DNA from: Acidocella sp.
GTDB taxonomy: Bacteria > Pseudomonadota > Alphaproteobacteria > Acetobacterales > Acetobacteraceae
Length of the DNA stretch: 46,272 nt
Assembly (NCBI RefSeq): GCF_027352905.1
Contig: NZ_DAIEIF010000021.1
Coordinates: 1 to 46,272, forward strand
Direction of reading: 5' to 3'
Positions 19,857 through 30,919 of this stretch are shown here, in pieces; the first letter of the stretch is position 1; every line of letters begins with the position of its first letter. The translations under genes and the position numbers were made by a program. The notes under the pieces are model-generated. The model was not told the DNA's origin, searched no databases, and saw nothing but the letters and a program-made list of their open reading frames with translations.

Positions 19857-20764
19857 CGGCTCTTCTCCCTGCTCGTATCGTTCAAGGCGGGCTCCTCCTC
19901 CGCCACCGGGCCGAAATGGCCGCGCAGCCAATCCTCGCGCGCCGCGGCGATCCGCTCTGGCGAGGAGCTGACGAAATTCCACCAGATGTGACGCGGGCCG
20001 TCCAGCGGCGCGCCGCCCAGCAGCAGCACCCGGCTCTCGGCCAGGGCGCGCAGGGTGATGGCGTCGCCGGGGCGGAAGATCAGCAATTGGCCGGTGGTGA
20101 AGCGCTCCCCCGCGATCTCGATCTCGCCCTCGATGATATGGGCGGAGCGTTCCTCATGCTCGCCGGGCAGGGGCAAGGCGGCGCCGGCCTCCAGCCGCGC
20201 ATCGGCGTACAGGGTGGGGGAGAAGACCCGCACGGGGGAGCGGGCGCCATAGGCCTGGCCGGCGATGACCCGCACGGCGAGGCCGGTATCCTCCAGCAGC
20301 GGCAGATCGGTGCCGGGGTGGTGATAAAAACCGGGCTCCGTCTCCTCCGCCGCGCGCGGCAGCGCCACCCAGCTTTGCACGCCGAGCAGGGAATGGCCGT
20401 GGCGGCGCGCCTCGCCGGGCGTGCGCTCGGAATGGGTGATGCCGCGCCCGGCCGTCATCCAATTGACCTCGCCGGGGACGATATCCTGGTCGCTGCCCAG
20501 CGAATCCCGGTGGCGGATGCGCCCCTCCAGCAAATAGGTGATCGTCGCCAGGCCAATATGGGGATGGGGGCCGATATCCAGCCCCTCGCCGGGGGCGAAG
20601 CGGGCCGGGCCGATATGGTCGAGAAAAACGAACGGCCCGACCATGCGCCGCCGGGCATGGGGGAGGGCGCGGCCGACGCGCAGCCCGCCCAGCTCATGGA
20701 TGACGGGGTTGATGATGAGGGCCGCCCCGCCTTGCGGGCCGGTGGGATGATGCAGCCAGGACAT
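19853..20764 (-). CDS. Pirin family protein
   Basis: This 303-residue bicupin has pirin motifs: [14 protein letters not shown], the metal-ligand block [17 protein letters not shown] and [11 protein letters not shown], giving the three His and one Glu that bind iron in pirins. The second cupin follows with [16 protein letters not shown]. Some pirins are quercetinases, others are redox-responsive co-regulators; the function here is not decidable. It leads a two-gene unit with the OsmC-like gene. Its upstream region (20765-20907) contains an 11-base inverted repeat that might act as an operator. Confidence 0.93.
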   Translation of the reverse strand: MSWLHHPTGPQGGAALIINPVIHELGGLRVGRALPHARRRMVGPFVFLDHIGPARFAPGEGLDIGPHPHIGLATITYLLEGRIRHRDSLGSDQDIVPGEVNWMTAGRGITHSERTPGEARRHGHSLLGVQSWVALPRAAEETEPGFYHHPGTDLPLLEDTGLAVRVIAGQAYGARSPVRVFSPTLYADARLEAGAALPLPGEHEERSAHIIEGEIEIAGERFTTGQLLIFRPGDAITLRALAESRVLLLGGAPLDGPRHIWWNFVSSSPERIAAAREDWLRGHFGPVAEEEPALNDTSREKSR

Positions 20765-20854
20765 GGTGGATCTCCGCCCGCTTGATTAAGCGACGCATAG
20801 CCCAGCGCTCTCCCCCTGCCTAGCCAGCCTGGTTTTAACGAGCAATTTCAATCA

Positions 20855-20887
20855 TCTGATTTGAAGCCTGTGATCATTCAAATCAGA
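20855..20887. promoter_or_regulatory. 11-bp inverted repeat upstream of the pirin gene
   Basis: TCTGATTTGAA (20855-20865) and TTCAAATCAGA (20877-20887) are perfect inverted copies around an 11-base centre, in an AT-rich patch between the pirin gene and the threonine dehydratase gene. No T-run follows on the minus strand, so an operator is as likely as a terminator. Its arms are unrelated to the neighbouring palindrome at 20893-20916. Confidence 0.4.
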
Positions 20888-20892
20888 CGAGA

Positions 20893-20916
20893 CGGCTCTA
20901 GGCCGGCCTAGAGCCG
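20893..20916 (-). terminator. Perfect 24-bp palindrome over the threonine dehydratase stop codon
   Basis: The half-site CGGCTCTAGGCC is followed directly by its exact reverse complement, so the RNA could form a 10-bp stem with a 4-base loop. The TAG stop of the dehydratase gene (20908-20910) lies inside it. A run of U is lacking, so termination would need Rho or the structure may protect the 3' end. Confidence 0.45.
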
Positions 20917-22104
20917 GCGCAGGACGAAGACCTCGGCCAGCGAGGCCTCGATCGCCTCGCCATGGCCGGCATCGCGCGCCTCGATCATCACCTCCAGCTG
21001 GGCGTCCTGCACCGAGGGGCTGGAGAACAGGCGGTGATGCGCCACCTCGAGGATGTTGCCGCCGAGATCGCCGATGCGGCGGGAGACCTCGGCCAGCATG
21101 CCGGGCCGGTCCGGCAGTTCCAGCACCAGGCGCAGCATGCGCCCGTCGCGCAGCAGGCAGCGCATCAGCGTGTTGGCGAGGATGCGCGGATCGATATTGG
21201 CGCCGCAGATGGAGATGCCGATCTTGCGGCCCCGGAAATGCTCGGGAAAGCTCATCACCGCCGCCAGCCCGACCGCGCCCGCCCCTTCCGTGATCTGTTT
21301 GGCGTTTTCGGCGAAGGCGGCGATGGCGCTCTCCGCCGCGTGCTCGCTGACCACCAGCACCGGCACGCCGAGCGCCCGCAGCACGGCGAGCGGGCGCTGG
21401 CCGATATCGCGCACGGCGATGCCCTCGGCGATGGTCGGGCCTCCCACCTTGATCTCCTGCCCGGCGAGCGCCTGGGCGAAGGCGGCGTAACGCTCGACCT
21501 CCACGCCATAGACCTTGCATTGCGGGCGCATGTGCCGGGCGACGATGGCGCTGCCCGCCACCAGCCCGCCCCCGCCGGTCGCCACCACCAGCGCGTCGAG
21601 ATCCGGCACGTCCTCCAGCATTTCCAGCGCCATCGTGCCCTGGCCCGCCATCACCGCCGGGTCGTCATAGGGGTGGATGAAGACCAGCCCCTCCTCGCGT
21701 TCAAGCCGGCGCGCCTCGGCGGCGGCCTCGGCCAGGGTCTCGCCATGCAGCACCACATTTGCCCCCCAGCCCGCCGTGCGCGTGACCTTGGTGGCGGGGG
21801 TATGGCGGGGCATGACGATGGTGGCGCCAATGCCCGCCAGCGCGGCGTGGCGGGCCACCGCCTGGGCGTGGTTGCCCGCCGACATGGCGACGACGCCGCG
21901 CTCCCGCTCCTGCGGCGTGAGCAGGGCGATGCGGTTGGCCGCGCCCCGCTCCTTGAAGGCGCCGATGGCCTGGAGATGGTCGTATTTGACGTATAGCTCC
22001 GCCCCGGTGAGACGGGAGAGCGACTCCGAGCGCAGGAAGGGGGTGCGCACCACGCTGCCCCGGATCCGCTCGCGGGCGGCCAGGACGTCCTCGAAGCGGA
22101 GCAT
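20908..22104 (-). CDS. ilvA: Threonine ammonia-lyase (medium form, C-terminal ACT domain)
   Basis: This 398-residue PLP enzyme deaminates threonine to 2-oxobutanoate, the entry step to isoleucine. The PLP lysine is Lys51 in AIGAFKERGAANR, the glycine loop is ATGGGGLVAGSA, and SICGANIDPR lies towards the C-terminus. The last ~80 residues (RLVLELPDRPGMLAEVSRRIGDLGGNI) form a single ACT domain, as in the medium-form enzymes rather than the long biosynthetic IlvA with two such units. It follows greA by one base and is probably co-transcribed with it. A serine/threonine dehydratase of broader specificity is possible. Confidence 0.92.
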   Translation of the reverse strand: MLRFEDVLAARERIRGSVVRTPFLRSESLSRLTGAELYVKYDHLQAIGAFKERGAANRIALLTPQERERGVVAMSAGNHAQAVARHAALAGIGATIVMPRHTPATKVTRTAGWGANVVLHGETLAEAAAEARRLEREEGLVFIHPYDDPAVMAGQGTMALEMLEDVPDLDALVVATGGGGLVAGSAIVARHMRPQCKVYGVEVERYAAFAQALAGQEIKVGGPTIAEGIAVRDIGQRPLAVLRALGVPVLVVSEHAAESAIAAFAENAKQITEGAGAVGLAAVMSFPEHFRGRKIGISICGANIDPRILANTLMRCLLRDGRMLRLVLELPDRPGMLAEVSRRIGDLGGNILEVAHHRLFSSPSVQDAQLEVMIEARDAGHGEAIEASLAEVFVLRRL

Positions 22105-22105
22105 C

Positions 22106-22579
22106 TCAGACGTAGGAGATTTTGAGGATTTCGTAAGAGCGGTCGCCGCCAGGGGCGGGCACGGAGACCGTATCTCCCACGCGCTTGGAGATCAGCGCCT
22201 TGGCGAGAGGCGAGGTGATGGAGAGCTTGCGCTGTTTCACATCCGCCTCGTAGAGCCCGACGATCTGATAGGAGACTTCCTGATCGTTATCCTCGTCCAC
22301 CAGATGGATGGTGGCGCCGAATTTCACCGTATCGCCGGAGAGGGCGGCGGGGTCGATCACCTCCACCGCCGAGACGATCTCCTCCAGCTCGGCGATGCGT
22401 CCCTCGACGAAGGATTGGCGCTCCCGCGCGGCGTGGTATTCGGCGTTCTCCGAGAGGTCGCCATGGGCGCGCGCCTCGGCGATGGCGCGGATGATGGCGG
22501 GGCGCTCAACGCTCTTGAGGGTCCGCAACTCATCTTCGAGCGCCGCGAGGCCCGCCGCGGTCATGGGAAATTTCTGCAA
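22106..22579 (-). CDS. greA: Transcription elongation factor GreA
   Basis: This 157-residue GreA rescues backtracked RNA polymerase by stimulating transcript cleavage. The N-terminal coiled coil (LAALEDELRTLKSVERPAIIRAIAEARAHGDLSENAEYHAARERQ) carries the acidic DLSENAEY tip, and the C-terminal FKBP-like domain ends SYEILKISYV. I keep the TTG start at 22577-22579 (MQKFPMTAAG) because GAGGAG lies 6 bases upstream and alphaproteobacterial GreA proteins start similarly. It lies downstream of carB, separated by an intrinsic terminator, so it likely has its own promoter in the 81-base gap. Confidence 0.96.
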   Translation of the reverse strand: MQKFPMTAAGLAALEDELRTLKSVERPAIIRAIAEARAHGDLSENAEYHAARERQSFVEGRIAELEEIVSAVEVIDPAALSGDTVKFGATIHLVDEDNDQEVSYQIVGLYEADVKQRKLSITSPLAKALISKRVGDTVSVPAPGGDRSYEILKISYV

Positions 22580-22625
22580 CTGCTGCTCCTCGGGGCCAGG
22601 GGCTCCCGCGGGTTGGGGTGACGTG

Positions 22626-22659
22626 AAAAACCGCCGCCGGCGCGTGAACGCCGGCGGCG
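22626..22659 (-). terminator. Intrinsic terminator of carB
   Basis: A perfect 11-bp stem (CGCCGCCGGCG at 22632-22642 with CGCCGGCGGCG at 22649-22659) and a 6-base loop start 2 bases after the carB stop, followed on the minus strand by G and TTTTT. This is the clearest rho-independent terminator in the window, and it separates carB from greA. Confidence 0.9.
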
Positions 22660-22660
22660 A

Positions 22661-25903
<3,243 letters not shown>

Positions 25904-25922
25904 GGCGCTCTCTTTGGGAAAA

Positions 25923-27101
25923 TCAATCCGGCCGGACGCGGCGGAGATATTGTTCAAACAACGGCACGGTGAAGGCGGTGTCGCCATGGGCGGGGGCGTA
26001 AATCATGCCCTTGGCGATGAGGTTGTTGCGGATAGGGGCGATGGATTGAGGCGTGACGCCGAGCGCCTGGGCGATTTCTCCCGAGCGGTAGGACCCGGTT
26101 CCGGGCAGCGCGGCCATAGCCCGCACATAGTCCCGCTCGCGCGGGGTCAGGCGCTCGAAGCGGACCTTGAAGAAGCCTTGGTCGAGCCGGGTCAGGGCCT
26201 TCTCCGTCGCCTTGGCGACATCCGCCTGGGTGATCGGCGAGCGGGCGGTGGTGTTCCAGGCCTGATATCCCCATTCCTGCAGAAAGAACGGATAACCCTG
26301 GGTCCAGCCGAGAATCTCGTTCAGCGCATCCGGCTCGATCTCCTCTCCTTCGGCTTGGATCGGCTTGCGGATGGCGTCGATGCTGTCGGTATCCTTAAGG
26401 GCGCCAACACGCGGGAAATCGAACAGGCGCTCGGCGTAGGATTTCGAGCGGCCCATCAGGCCCACCACCTGCGGCAGGCCGGCGCCGAACATGAGGATCG
26501 GCAGGCCGAGCTGCGCCATGCGGTGCACCGACATGATGAGCGCGCTCATTTCCGCTTCTTTGAGGTATTGAAGCTCATCGATGAGGATGACGACATGGCG
26601 TTGCCGGTCTGCCGCCGCCCTGCCGATGGCGGTGAAGAGATCCGGCAGATCCGCCTCGAGATCCCCGCTATCCGCGACTCCTGTTTCCGGGTCCACGTCC
26701 AAGGTCAGCTCGGCCTCGCCATATTTTAACCGCAGCCCGCTCATGAAGCTTTTGAAGATGCGCAAGGCGCGCTTGGCCTGTTCCGAGAGCGCGCCGAGGC
26801 GGTCGAGATCGAGCAGCAGGCGGCGCAGGGCGGGAATAAGCAAGGCGGGCAGACGCTTATCCTCATGCGCTTCCAGGCTCAGGCAATAATAGCCTCGCGC
26901 CTCGGCCATCAGACGGAATTCGTTCAGGAGCACGGTTTTGCCCACCCCGCGCAAGCCGACGGCGATCAGGCTTTTCACCGGACGGCCAAGTTTCAGCCGA
27001 TCAAGCGCGACACGCGCCTGCTCGATCAATTCCCAGCGGCCGCTGAGTTCTGGCGGTGGCGTGCCCGCGCCAGGGGCAAAGGGGTTGCGAACAGGGTCCA
27101 T
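25923..27101 (-). CDS. AAA/ORC-type ATPase with C-terminal winged helix, inserted between carA and carB
   Basis: This 392-residue protein has Walker A GLRGVGKT (residues 49-56), Walker B VVILIDEL (170-177), a sensor-like [12 protein letters not shown], and a winged-helix-like C-terminus ([12 protein letters not shown] through [31 protein letters not shown]). The N-terminus [16 protein letters not shown] is typical of a family of solitary ORC/AAA_16-like ATPases scattered in bacteria. Their function is not established; DNA binding or signalling is inferred from the fold. Base composition looks less GC-rich by eye than its neighbours, and its leader is very AT-rich, in line with acquisition. 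It is transcribed with carA and carB, with 68 bases to the carA stop and 19 to the carB start. Confidence 0.85.
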   Translation of the reverse strand: MDPVRNPFAPGAGTPPPELSGRWELIEQARVALDRLKLGRPVKSLIAVGLRGVGKTVLLNEFRLMAEARGYYCLSLEAHEDKRLPALLIPALRRLLLDLDRLGALSEQAKRALRIFKSFMSGLRLKYGEAELTLDVDPETGVADSGDLEADLPDLFTAIGRAAADRQRHVVILIDELQYLKEAEMSALIMSVHRMAQLGLPILMFGAGLPQVVGLMGRSKSYAERLFDFPRVGALKDTDSIDAIRKPIQAEGEEIEPDALNEILGWTQGYPFFLQEWGYQAWNTTARSPITQADVAKATEKALTRLDQGFFKVRFERLTPRERDYVRAMAALPGTGSYRSGEIAQALGVTPQSIAPIRNNLIAKGMIYAPAHGDTAFTVPLFEQYLRRVRPD

Positions 27102-27169
27102 AGCGAATTTATAGATGATTTATCAAGTTATAGCCATTTTTTACTATAAAAAGATAAAAATCATATTAC
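27102..27169 (-). promoter_or_regulatory. AT-rich leader of the ATPase gene
   Basis: The carA-ATPase gap is strikingly AT-rich for this genome, with TATAAC, TTGATA and TATAAA motifs on the minus strand and a 6-bp inverted repeat TTATAG/CTATAA (27128-27133 and 27144-27149) around a 10-base loop. I cannot fit a -35/-10 pair with standard spacing, but an internal promoter is likely. It also lacks a GC hairpin that would end the carA message. Confidence 0.4.
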
Positions 27170-28498
27170 TCAGCCCAGCCTCTCCACGAAGCGGCGGAAA
27201 AGATGGGCCGCGTCGCTTGGGCCGGGTGACGCCTCGGGGTGGTATTGCACCGAGAAGGCGCGCCGGCTCCAGGCGGCGATGCCCTCGTTTGACCCGTCGA
27301 AGAGCGAGACATGGGTCACCTCCACCCCGGCGGGCAGGCTCGCCGCATCCACCGCGAAACCGTGATTCTGCGAGGTGATTTCCACCTTGCCAGTGGCAAG
27401 CTCCTTCACCGGCTGGTTGGCGCCGCGATGGCCGCGCTCCAGCTTGTAGGTGCGCCCGCCCAGGGCCGTCGCTAGTAATTGATGGCCGAGGCAGATGCCA
27501 AAGACAGGCACCTCCGCCGCCAGCACCCCCTGGATGGCGGGAACGGCGTATTCGGCGGTGGCCGCCGGGTCGCCCGGGCCGTTGGAGAGAAACACTCCCT
27601 CTGGCCGGTGGCGGAGTATCTCCTCGGCGCTGCTGGTGGCGGGAACGACGACGACCCGGCAGCCCGCCGAGGCCAGGCAGCGGAGAATGTTGCGCTTGGC
27701 GCCGTAATCCACGGCGACGACCAGCCGCCCGCCCGCCGTCTCGGCGAAGCCGCGCTCCCAATCCCAGACCCCGTCCGTCCATTCATAGGGCTGGGTACAG
27801 GAAACCTCCCGCGCGAGGTCCAGCCCCTCCAGCCCCGGCCAGGCGGCGGCTTTTCGCGCCAGGGCGGGAAGGTCGAATTTCTGATCGGCGGGGTGGGCGA
27901 GGATGGCGGCGGGAGGGCCGAGGTCGCGGATGCGCAGGGTGAGCGCGCGGGTGTCCAGCCCGGCGATGCCGGGAATCTCCATCTTGCGCAGCCAGGCGCC
28001 GAAGGATTCGGCGGCGCGGTAATTAGATGGGAGGGTCGGGTCTTCCTTGGTGACGAGGCCGCGCGCGAAGATGCGCGGCGCCTCCATATCCTCGATATTG
28101 GCGCCGGTATTGCCGATATGGGGGAAGGTGAAGGTGATGATCTGCCCGGCGAATGAGGGGTCGGTCAGGGTTTCCTGATAGCCGGTCATGCCGGTGGAAA
28201 AGCAAAGCTCGGCGGGGGCGCTGATGCCATGCGCGCCGAACCCCCGGCCCCAGAAGACCGAGCCATCCGCCAGCACCAGGGCGGCGGTGGCGCCGGGCGG
28301 GGCCTCGCCCGTTTCCGGCGCGGCTGAAAAATCTTCCCAGGCGAGGCCGGTTGCGGCCATAATGGCGGGCCAATGGCGGGGCGGGATGACCCCGGCGCTG
28401 CGCCATTTGCGCACGGCCTCGGCCGAGACGCCGGCCAGCCGGGCGGCGGCCTCGTTACCGCCGAGGCGGCGGAGTATATCATCAAGGGGACGGGGCAT
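27170..28498 (-). CDS. carA: Carbamoyl-phosphate synthase small subunit with N-terminal HTH-like extension
   Basis: This 442-residue glutamine amidotransferase subunit supplies ammonia to CarB. The CarA core starts near residue 70 (ATAALVLADGSVFWGRGFG), with the class I glutaminase Cys in FGICLGHQLL and the His/Glu in YHPEASPGP. The first ~57 residues are extra relative to ordinary CarA: LDDILRRLGGNEAAARLAG, VSAEAVRKWRSAGVIPPRHW and AIMAATGLAWEDF read as a small Cro/YdaS-type helix-turn-helix unit, joined by an Ala/Pro/Gly linker. The extension is in one open frame. No clear Shine-Dalgarno is seen before ATG 28498, nor before the internal ATG at 28360, so translation of the extension needs testing. 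It diverges from yqeY. Confidence 0.93.
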   Translation of the reverse strand: MPRPLDDILRRLGGNEAAARLAGVSAEAVRKWRSAGVIPPRHWPAIMAATGLAWEDFSAAPETGEAPPGATAALVLADGSVFWGRGFGAHGISAPAELCFSTGMTGYQETLTDPSFAGQIITFTFPHIGNTGANIEDMEAPRIFARGLVTKEDPTLPSNYRAAESFGAWLRKMEIPGIAGLDTRALTLRIRDLGPPAAILAHPADQKFDLPALARKAAAWPGLEGLDLAREVSCTQPYEWTDGVWDWERGFAETAGGRLVVAVDYGAKRNILRCLASAGCRVVVVPATSSAEEILRHRPEGVFLSNGPGDPAATAEYAVPAIQGVLAAEVPVFGICLGHQLLATALGGRTYKLERGHRGANQPVKELATGKVEITSQNHGFAVDAASLPAGVEVTHVSLFDGSNEGIAAWSRRAFSVQYHPEASPGPSDAAHLFRRFVERLG

Positions 28499-28587
28499 GA
28501 GGCCGCTTAGCGGAATTTTGTTCCCGGCTCAACGAGGATATAGGCTGGCGCGGAAATTTTTTCCGGCCCAGGAAACGGAGTTTGAGT

Positions 28588-29046
28588 GTGAGCCTAAGAG
28601 AGAAACTGACCGCCGCCGTGAAGGAGGCCATGCTGGCCCGGGATGCGGAGCGCACCTCCGCCCTGCGGATGATCCAGGCCAAGCTGAAGGATGCGGATAT
28701 CGCCGCCCGTCCCAAGGGCGTGACCCAGATCTCCGATGAGGAGGTGCAGGCGCTGCTGCGCTCGATGATCAAATCCCGCCGGGAATCGGCGGCGCTCTAC
28801 CGCCAGGGCGGGCGCGAGGAGCTGGCGGCGAAGGAGGAGCGGGAGATTGCCGTGATCTCGGAATTCCTGCCGCGGACGCTGGAGGGCGCGGCGCTAGAGG
28901 CGGCCGTGGCCGAGGCGATCGCCGCGAGCGGGGCGGCCGGCCCGAAGGATATGGGCAAGGTGATGGCGGCGCTGAAGGCCAAGCACGGCGCGGCTTTGGA
29001 CATGGCCGCCGCCTCCGCCGCGGTGAAGGCGGGTTTGGCCGGGTAG
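28588..29046 (+). CDS. GatB/YqeY domain-containing protein
   Basis: This 152-residue protein belongs to the YqeY family, related to the tail domain of the amidotransferase subunit GatB. The text SLREKLTAAVKEAMLARDAERTSALRMIQAKLKDADIA and MGKVMAALKAKHGAALDMAAASAAVKAGL is characteristic. It may influence tRNA-dependent amidation, but the role of free YqeY is not settled. I use GTG 28588 because GGAG lies 7 bases upstream; a TTG at 28582 is too close to that site. dnaG begins at the next base after its stop, so the two are coupled. yqeY-dnaG-rpoD is a common alphaproteobacterial order. Confidence 0.93.
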   Translation: MSLREKLTAAVKEAMLARDAERTSALRMIQAKLKDADIAARPKGVTQISDEEVQALLRSMIKSRRESAALYRQGGREELAAKEEREIAVISEFLPRTLEGAALEAAVAEAIAASGAAGPKDMGKVMAALKAKHGAALDMAAASAAVKAGLAG

Positions 29047-30843
29047 ATGGCGCTTCCCGCCAATTTTCTCGAGGAATTGCGGGCGCGGCTGCCGGTCGCC
29101 GCCGTGATCGGCCGCACGGTGAAGCTCAGCCGCTCAGGCCGGGAGCGCAAGGGCTGCTGCCCCTTTCATGGCGAGAAGACGCCCTCCTTTTACGTGTATG
29201 ACGATCATTACCATTGCTTCGGCTGCGGCGCGCATGGCGATGTCATCACCTTCACGATGAAGACGGGGGGACTCTCCTTCATGGAGGCGGTGCAAGATCT
29301 CGCCGCCCAGGCCGGGCTGGAAGTGCCCAAGCCCACCCCCCAGGCCGCCGCCGCCGAGGCCCGGCGCGCCAGCCTGGCCGAGGTGCTGGAGGCGGCGTGC
29401 CGGGAGTATCAGCTTTGGCTCTGGGGCCAGGAGGGGCGGGCGGCGCTCGCCTATCTGCGCGGGCGCGGCTTGCAGGATGAAACAATCCGCCGCTTTCAGC
29501 TCGGCTGGTCAGGCGAGGGCAGGGGAGCGCTGGCCGCAGCACTGGCGGGGCGGGGCGTCTCCGCGGCGCAGCTGGCCGAGGCCGGGCTGATGAAGGCAAG
29601 CGAGCGCGGCCCGGTGGACATGTTCTTCTCGCGCGTCATGTTTCCCATCCGCGACCGGCGGGGCGGGCTGATCTCCTTTGGCGGGCGCATCATCGGCGAG
29701 GGGCAGCCGAAATACGTGAACGGGCCGGAGACCGCGCTGTTCGCCAAGCGGCGGGCGCTTTACGGGCTGAGCCTGGCGCGCGGGGCGGTGCGCCAGGGCG
29801 CGGCGCTGATCGTCGCGGAAGGGTATATGGATGTCATCGCCCTCGCCCAGGCCGGGTTCGGCGGGGCGGTGGCGCCGCTCGGCACCGCGTTGACGGAAGA
29901 GCATCTGGAAACGCTGTGGCAGATCTCGCCGGAGCCGGTGATCTGCTTCGACGGCGACGCGGCGGGCCAGCGCGCGGCGTTGCGCGCGGCGGAACTGGCG
30001 CTCGCCCATCTGACTCCCGAGCGATCCTTGAAGGTTTTGCGCCTGCCGCCCCAGGACGATCCCGACAGCCTGATCCGCCGGGGCGGCCCGGCGGGGTTCG
30101 CCGCCGCGCTCGCCGCCGCCGAGCCGCTGGCCGCCGCGCTTTACGCCCTGGCCCGCGCGGAAATGGCGGGGCGGACGCCGGAGGGGATCGCCCGGTTCAA
30201 GGACCGGCTGAGCGCCCTGGCCCGCGCCATTCCCCATAAAAGCCTGGCGACGGAATATTGGACGGCGCTGAAAACCCGCTTCGAGGCGGAGTTTCATCCG
30301 GAATGGGCACGGCGGCGCATGGCGGGCCCGGGCGTGGCGGCGCCGAGACGGACGGGCCCGCCGCCGCCGCCGGAGCCCGGAGCCGCCGATCTTCGCCGGG
30401 CGCGGCTGATGCTGGCGATTTTGCTGGAATTTCCAGCCCTGATCCCGGAGCTGGAGGAGGCGTTCTCCCATGTGCGGCTGCCTCCCGAGGATGAGCCGCT
30501 GCGCGCGGCGATGCATGAATTTATTGCCGCCCCGCACGGGCTTGACTCCGGCGCCTTGCTTGCCCATCTCGGCGGCCTTGGGCTGGATGGGCGGGCCGCG
30601 GCCATCCGCGCGCTGGCGCAGAGGGAGTTGCGGCTCCTCCAAGGCGCAAGCCCGGCGGAGGCGGCGCGCAGCTGGTGGAGCTTTTACGAATTGATGGAAT
30701 TTGGCGTCGGCATGTTGCGGGCGGAATGCGCGGAGGCTGAGGCCGCCTGGCTCGCGAACCCCGATGACCGCGCCGCCTGCGACCGGCTGTTGCGATACCG
30801 CCTGCTGTTGACCCGCGCCATCGCCAATGATGCGGGTGCGTGA
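29047..30843 (+). CDS. dnaG: DNA primase DnaG
   Basis: This 598-residue primase synthesises RNA primers for replication. The N-terminal zinc-binding domain (CCPFHGEKTPSFYVYDD then HYHCFGCGAHGD, residues about 37-64) is followed by the catalytic core with the TOPRIM segment (ALIVAEGYMDVIAL and CFDGDAAGQRAALRA), including the EGYMD Glu and DGD Asp residues. The C-terminal helicase-interaction region is less conserved and Ala-rich. It begins immediately after the yqeY stop and precedes rpoD by 76 bases, forming the macromolecular synthesis cluster (rpsU is not part of it here). Confidence 0.97.
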   Translation: MALPANFLEELRARLPVAAVIGRTVKLSRSGRERKGCCPFHGEKTPSFYVYDDHYHCFGCGAHGDVITFTMKTGGLSFMEAVQDLAAQAGLEVPKPTPQAAAAEARRASLAEVLEAACREYQLWLWGQEGRAALAYLRGRGLQDETIRRFQLGWSGEGRGALAAALAGRGVSAAQLAEAGLMKASERGPVDMFFSRVMFPIRDRRGGLISFGGRIIGEGQPKYVNGPETALFAKRRALYGLSLARGAVRQGAALIVAEGYMDVIALAQAGFGGAVAPLGTALTEEHLETLWQISPEPVICFDGDAAGQRAALRAAELALAHLTPERSLKVLRLPPQDDPDSLIRRGGPAGFAAALAAAEPLAAALYALARAEMAGRTPEGIARFKDRLSALARAIPHKSLATEYWTALKTRFEAEFHPEWARRRMAGPGVAAPRRTGPPPPPEPGAADLRRARLMLAILLEFPALIPELEEAFSHVRLPPEDEPLRAAMHEFIAAPHGLDSGALLAHLGGLGLDGRAAAIRALAQRELRLLQGASPAEAARSWWSFYELMEFGVGMLRAECAEAEAAWLANPDDRAACDRLLRYRLLLTRAIANDAGA

Positions 30844-30862
30844 CTCAAATCCGCCCCGGTCA

Positions 30863-30892
30863 TTGCCTATTTATTAACTTGTCAAATATAGA
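30863..30892 (+). promoter_or_regulatory. Candidate promoter upstream of rpoD
   Basis: TTGCCT (30863-30868) and TATAGA (30887-30892) are separated by 18 bases in an AT-rich part of the dnaG-rpoD gap. A TTGTCA at 30879-30884 is another -35 candidate without a good partner. An internal promoter is common for rpoD, but this assignment is weak. Confidence 0.38.
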
Positions 30893-30919
30893 GCCGCTTT
30901 CTCCGGAGTTTTGCAGATC

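Noticed and set aside
22580-22660. Attenuator or riboswitch upstream of greA
   Set aside because: The only strong structure is the carB intrinsic terminator; no leader peptide or alternative pairing was seen.
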